Source of the DNA: S010-17 sp036478895
Lineage (GTDB): Bacteria > Bacteroidota > Bacteroidia > Flavobacteriales > Flavobacteriaceae
NCBI GenBank assembly: GCA_036478895.1
Contig: JAZGEV010000074.1
Location: 1-36,936 of the forward strand
Direction: 5' to 3'
Length of the DNA stretch: 36,936 nucleotides
Below the pieces are notes generated by a model, which was given only the letters and a program-made list of their open reading frames with translations, was not told the origin of the DNA and searched no databases. Both the position numbers and the translations under genes were made by a program. Shown here piece by piece: positions 33,112-36,936 of the stretch (position 1 is its first letter; every line of letters begins with the position of its first letter).

Positions 33112-36057
33112 ATGAAAAAATTAATTTTTATTGCAATTACATTTCTTTTTAGCTTGTCTGTGCTAGCGCAAACAACAGTGTCAGGAAACGTTACAGATGC
33201 AAAAACTGGAGATCCACTACCAGATGTTAATGTAAAAGTGGTTGGAAAATCACTTGGAACCGTAACGGATTTTGACGGAAATTATGAGTTAACAACAAGT
33301 TTAGAAGCACCTTTTGAGGTTGTTTTTTCAACAGTTGGTTTCGCAAATGAAACAAAATCGGTAACTGGAAACAATCAAAAATTAGATGCGTCGCTTACAG
33401 AGAATGCAACTGCATTAGATGAGATCGTATTGTCTGCTTCTAGAACGCCAGAAAGCGTAAGAGAATCTCCAGTAACTATCGAGAGAATGGATGTTAGAGA
33501 TATCAAAAATGCAGCTTCACCAAGTTTCTATAACAGTTTAGAGAACTTAAAAGGTGTGGATGTAAATACAAGTAGTTTAACATTTAACTCTGTAAATACA
33601 CGTGGTTTTGCTGCGTTTTCAAACACACGTTTTATGCAATTGGTTGATGGTATGGACAATTCGTCTCCTGCACTTAACTTTGTAATGGGAAATTTAACTG
33701 GGGTTAACGAATTAGACCTTAAGTCGGTTGAATTATTACCTGGAGCTTCTTCTGCATTATATGGTGCAAATGCTTTTAATGGTATTTTATTTATGTCAAC
33801 AAAAAATCCTTTTGATGATCAAGGAATAAGTTTTTATGCAAAAAGAGGAGTTACATCGTCAGAAGCTGGTGGTAATAATCCATATAACGATTTAGGAATT
33901 AGAGCTGCTCATGCATTTAGCGATAAGTTTGCAGCAAAAATATCGTTTTCTTATATGCAAGGTACGGATTGGGTTGCAAACGACACCAACGGTTATGTTG
34001 ATACAAATGTTGCTGGAACTGCAGATACAGTATTAGCAGCAGGTTCAAGTTATGCACATGATGCATTAAATGTTTATGGAGATGAGGTTGCTACAAATCT
34101 ACAAGGTGTTGCTCAAGCAATGGTTTCAGGAGGACAACTACCAGCTGCTGCTTTGCCATTAATTCCAAATGTAAAAGTTGGAAGAACAGGTTATATGGAA
34201 GAGGATGTGACTGATTATGATGCAAAAAGTATTAAAACAGATGTATCTTTAAATTATCGTCCTTTTGGAAATGATTTAGAAGTTGTAGCTAATTATAGAG
34301 TTGGTCAAGGAAGTACTATTTATCAAGGTGCTAACAGATATCAATTAAAAGATTTTATTATGCAACAAATGAAATTAGAAATTAAAAATGATGACTTTTT
34401 CTTACGTGGATATACTACTAATGAGGATGCTGGAAAATCATATGATATGCGTTTTACAGGAATTAATATGAGTAAAATTGGAGCGCCACAATGGTTTGGG
34501 ACTTATGTTGGAGCTTATGCAACTGGAGCTACTCAAATATTAATGGGTGGTGGTTCAATGACTGATGTTACTAACGCTGCGCCAAACTTACACGCTGGTG
34601 CTCGTACTTATGCTGATGCAAATGTTACCATTCAACCTGGTACAGCTGCATTTGATACGTTATTTGACACAGTAACAAATGATCCAAACGTTGCTGTTGG
34701 TTCTAAATTTATAGATAAATCAAAAGTTTATGTTGGAGAAGGTAATTATAATTTTAGTAAATTATTAAATGGTGCTGCTGATGTACAAGTTGGTGGATCA
34801 TACAGAAGATATTCTTTAAATTCTGAAGGTACTATTTTTACAGATTACGATGGACCAATAGAATATGATGAAGTTGGTGCTTATGTACAAGTTGTTAAAA
34901 AAGTAATGGACGATCGTTTAAAATTATCCGCTTCTGCTCGTTATGACAAAGCGGATGGCTTAGATGGAAACGTTTCTCCAAGAGTTTCTGTTAATTATGC
35001 AGGTGGAGAAAGTAAAAAACATAATTTTAGAGCATCTTTCCAAACAGGATTTAGAAATCCAACAACACAAGATAAATATATTGGGTTTAATGTAGGTAGA
35101 GCAATTTTAGTTGGTTCTGCACCAGATAACTTAGATAGAACTTTACCAGGAACTAGTTTAACTGGACGAAATGCTTATGAAAATGCGTATTCTGTTTCTT
35201 CATTTACAGCATTTGCTCAAGACGTAGGTGCGTATACACAAACACCTCAATTTGGTGCTGATATTGTAGCATTAATTGTTGGTTCTGGTGGTGTTTTAAC
35301 ACCAACTCAAGCAGGAGGAATGGCAATTGCCAATCACTCTGGTAGTTTATTAGAATCTACAACAACTGAATTAGTTCAGCCAGAAAAAGTATCTGCAATA
35401 GATGTAGGATACCGTGGTAAATTAGGTAAAGTATCTGTTGATTTAAATGGTTACTATAATAAATATGATGGATTCATCAGTTTAAAAACAGTTTTAGCGC
35501 CAGTGAATGGAAGTGCTATAACAGGATCTGGTATTGCTGATGTTTTAGGAACATTACCTACAGTTGCTGCAGGTGGAGGTTTTGATACAAACTACATTCA
35601 ACCTTTCCAAACATATACAAATTCAAAAGCAGATGTATCTTCTTATGGTGCTGTAATTGGATTATCAACACGTTTTGCTGAAAAATTTAAAGTTGGTTTA
35701 AGTTATACTTGGGCTAAATTTGATTTTGATCAAACGTCAGATCCAGATTTTAGAGCTGGATTTAATACGCCAGAGCATAAAGTGAAAGTGTCTTTAGGTA
35801 GTAATAAATTATATAAAAATTTAGGTTTTAATGTTAGTGGAAGATATGCAACTGAATATTTATGGGAATCTAGTATTGCTAATGCAATGTTAGACTCACG
35901 TTTTACAGCAGATGCAATGCTTAACTATAATGTGCCTCAATGGAAATCGGTATTTAAATTAGGTGGAACTAATCTTGGCGGACAAGATTACAGATCTGCA
36001 CCTGGTGCTGGTAATATTGGTTCACAATACTTTGTATCTTGGACAATTAACAACTAA
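33112..36057 (+). CDS. TonB-dependent receptor with N-terminal carboxypeptidase-like domain
   Basis: This 981-residue outer-membrane receptor has a signal peptide (about 1-19, ending VLAQ), a carboxypeptidase regulatory-like beta domain (about 22-105, with TDAKTGDPLPDVNV and VTDFDGNYEL), a likely TonB box DEIVLSA near residue 105, and a plug domain (about 115-235) with RGF, MQLVDGMD, VELLPGASSALYG and NAFNGILFM. The remainder is a 22-strand-type barrel ending QYFVSWTINN. It imports a substrate using TonB energy. No SusD-like partner, siderophore gene or glycoside hydrolase is adjacent, so the substrate is unknown and a SusC label is not justified. It is a single-gene unit with its own promoter and a strong terminator. 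Confidence 0.95.
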   Translation: MKKLIFIAITFLFSLSVLAQTTVSGNVTDAKTGDPLPDVNVKVVGKSLGTVTDFDGNYELTTSLEAPFEVVFSTVGFANETKSVTGNNQKLDASLTENATALDEIVLSASRTPESVRESPVTIERMDVRDIKNAASPSFYNSLENLKGVDVNTSSLTFNSVNTRGFAAFSNTRFMQLVDGMDNSSPALNFVMGNLTGVNELDLKSVELLPGASSALYGANAFNGILFMSTKNPFDDQGISFYAKRGVTSSEAGGNNPYNDLGIRAAHAFSDKFAAKISFSYMQGTDWVANDTNGYVDTNVAGTADTVLAAGSSYAHDALNVYGDEVATNLQGVAQAMVSGGQLPAAALPLIPNVKVGRTGYMEEDVTDYDAKSIKTDVSLNYRPFGNDLEVVANYRVGQGSTIYQGANRYQLKDFIMQQMKLEIKNDDFFLRGYTTNEDAGKSYDMRFTGINMSKIGAPQWFGTYVGAYATGATQILMGGGSMTDVTNAAPNLHAGARTYADANVTIQPGTAAFDTLFDTVTNDPNVAVGSKFIDKSKVYVGEGNYNFSKLLNGAADVQVGGSYRRYSLNSEGTIFTDYDGPIEYDEVGAYVQVVKKVMDDRLKLSASARYDKADGLDGNVSPRVSVNYAGGESKKHNFRASFQTGFRNPTTQDKYIGFNVGRAILVGSAPDNLDRTLPGTSLTGRNAYENAYSVSSFTAFAQDVGAYTQTPQFGADIVALIVGSGGVLTPTQAGGMAIANHSGSLLESTTTELVQPEKVSAIDVGYRGKLGKVSVDLNGYYNKYDGFISLKTVLAPVNGSAITGSGIADVLGTLPTVAAGGGFDTNYIQPFQTYTNSKADVSSYGAVIGLSTRFAEKFKVGLSYTWAKFDFDQTSDPDFRAGFNTPEHKVKVSLGSNKLYKNLGFNVSGRYATEYLWESSIANAMLDSRFTADAMLNYNVPQWKSVFKLGGTNLGGQDYRSAPGAGNIGSQYFVSWTINN

Positions 36058-36100
36058 GTCATACTTAATATGAAGCCTTAAAACTTTATAGAATTACTAG

Positions 36101-36134
36101 AAATGCTCCAATATAATTGGAGCATTTTTTTTTG
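36101..36134 (+). terminator. Rho-independent terminator of the TonB-dependent receptor gene
   Basis: A 12-bp perfect stem (36101-36112 with 36116-36127), a three-base loop and a run of nine T's, starting 44 bases after the stop codon. Confidence 0.92.
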
Positions 36135-36152
36135 TTTTAATTTTCTATTTAA

Positions 36153-36186
36153 TTGTTTTAATATTAATTAAATATATTTATCTTTG
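36153..36186 (+). promoter_or_regulatory. Putative promoter of atpD
   Basis: A TTG (36153-36155) is 23 bases from TATCTTTG (36179-36186), matching TAnnTTTG. It lies just after the terminator. The implied leader to the atpD ATG is about 85 bases. Confidence 0.6.
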
Positions 36187-36218
36187 CACCTATTAAAAAT
36201 AGCCTTAAACTATTTTAA

Positions 36219-36278
36219 ATGAAATTTGTAAATGAATTAACAAATACTAAAATTAGTTTAGTATTAAAATTAAAATAA
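36219..36278 (+). CDS. Possible 19-codon leader ORF directly abutting atpD
   Basis: ATG at 36219 opens a 19-codon frame (MKFVNELTNTKISLVLKLK) whose TAA (36276-36278) is immediately followed by the atpD ATG, in the same frame. It lies wholly inside the predicted atpD leader. It may be a leader peptide or upstream start that couples translation, or simply chance in AT-rich sequence. No homology is recognised. Confidence 0.3.
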   Translation: MKFVNELTNTKISLVLKLK

Positions 36279-36936
36279 ATGACTAAAGTTACTGGAAAAA
36301 TTGCACAAATTATTGGCCCTGTTATCGATGTGGTATTTGAATCTGGAAGTGAACTTCCAAGAATTTATGACTCTTTAGAGATTCGTAAAGAAGATGGTTC
36401 AATTATCGTATTAGAAGTACAGCAACATGTTGGTGAAGATACCGTTAAAACTATTGCAATGGATTCTACCGATGGTATTAGTAGAGGTCACGAAGTGATT
36501 TCAACTGGTAGTCCAATTCAAATTCCTATTGGAAAAGATATTTACGGTCGTTTATTTAATGTAAGTGGTGATCCAATTGACGGATTAAAAGCCTTACCAA
36601 AAGATGGTGAAAATGGTTTGCCAATTCACCGTGACGCACCAAAATTTGAAGACTTATCTACAGCAACTGAAGTTTTATTTACAGGAATTAAAGTAATCGA
36701 TTTAATTGAGCCTTATGCAAAAGGTGGAAAAATTGGATTATTTGGAGGAGCTGGAGTTGGTAAAACAGTATTAATTCAAGAGTTAATTAACAATATAGCA
36801 AAAGGACATGGTGGTTTATCAGTGTTTGCTGGTGTTGGAGAAAGAACTCGTGAAGGAAATGATTTACTTCGTGAAATGTTAGAGTCTGGTATTATAAAAT
36901 ACGGTGAAGCATTTGACAAATCTATGGAAGAAGGTG
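36279..36936 (+). CDS. atpD: F1Fo ATP synthase subunit beta (partial, runs off right edge)
   Basis: The first 219 codons of the catalytic beta subunit of the F1 ATPase are present. The N-terminal beta-barrel domain starts KVTGKIAQIIGPVIDVVF. The P-loop GGAGVGKT is at residues 156-163, and the catalytic glutamate region VGERTREGNDL is at 186-196 (E188). Nothing is missing up to the window edge. In many Bacteroidota atpD sits with atpC apart from the other ATP synthase genes. Here the unrelated TonB receptor upstream, a terminator and a dedicated promoter fit that arrangement; atpC would be expected beyond the window. The ATG at 36279 gives the family's normal N-terminus. Confidence 0.97.
   Translation, partial: MTKVTGKIAQIIGPVIDVVFESGSELPRIYDSLEIRKEDGSIIVLEVQQHVGEDTVKTIAMDSTDGISRGHEVISTGSPIQIPIGKDIYGRLFNVSGDPIDGLKALPKDGENGLPIHRDAPKFEDLSTATEVLFTGIKVIDLIEPYAKGGKIGLFGGAGVGKTVLIQELINNIAKGHGGLSVFAGVGERTREGNDLLREMLESGIIKYGEAFDKSMEEG

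Noticed and set aside
33112..36057. SusC-type polysaccharide receptor
   Set aside because: No SusD-like gene or carbohydrate enzyme is adjacent; the domain order alone fits many TonB-dependent receptors.

Overview
The window looks like chromosomal DNA from the Bacteroidota, most likely the family Flavobacteriaceae. It is AT-rich, and several genes are preceded by the TAnnTTTG -7 promoter element typical of this phylum. It carries six proteins with the type B sorting domain of the type IX secretion system (T9SS), a TonB-dependent receptor with the N-terminal carboxypeptidase-like domain common in Bacteroidota, and an atpD gene with its own promoter. I saw no rRNA, tRNA, CRISPR array, insertion sequence or phage gene cluster, and no gene-free stretch longer than 300 bases.

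Layout, left to right. (1) 9-1427, plus strand: a small outer-membrane barrel protein with a clear terminator, then a lipoprotein histidine phosphatase. (2) 1435-10240, minus strand: read in the direction of transcription, a short LamG protein, a large self-cleaving fibre protein (peptidase S74 type), a TPR sensor kinase, a LuxR-type response regulator, a second TPR sensor kinase, and prmA with its own promoter. (3) 10353-14574, minus strand: a lone DppB-type permease, a DUF4139 protein, a thioredoxin-like lipoprotein and tpiA, closed by two perfect hairpins. (4) 14694-30888, minus strand: a 16 kb array of six T9SS type B surface proteins, one of them broken by an in-frame TAG. (5) 31057-32845, minus strand: an ABC-2 exporter pair. 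(6) 33112-36936, plus strand: a TonB-dependent receptor with a clear terminator, then the start of atpD, which runs off the right edge.

Two regions stand out. In region 2, two kinases with about 90% identical cytoplasmic halves but unrelated periplasmic TPR sensors flank one response regulator, downstream of a self-processing fibre. This block separates tpiA from prmA, which I recall as close neighbours in many Flavobacteriaceae, so it may be an inserted surface-sensing module. In region 4 the same C-terminal halves are joined to different N-terminal heads (choice-of-anchor L or a propeller-like domain), which indicates recombination between paralogues. Five genes appear to start with TTG, and for three of the four intact ones the signal peptide or conserved N-terminus leaves little alternative.
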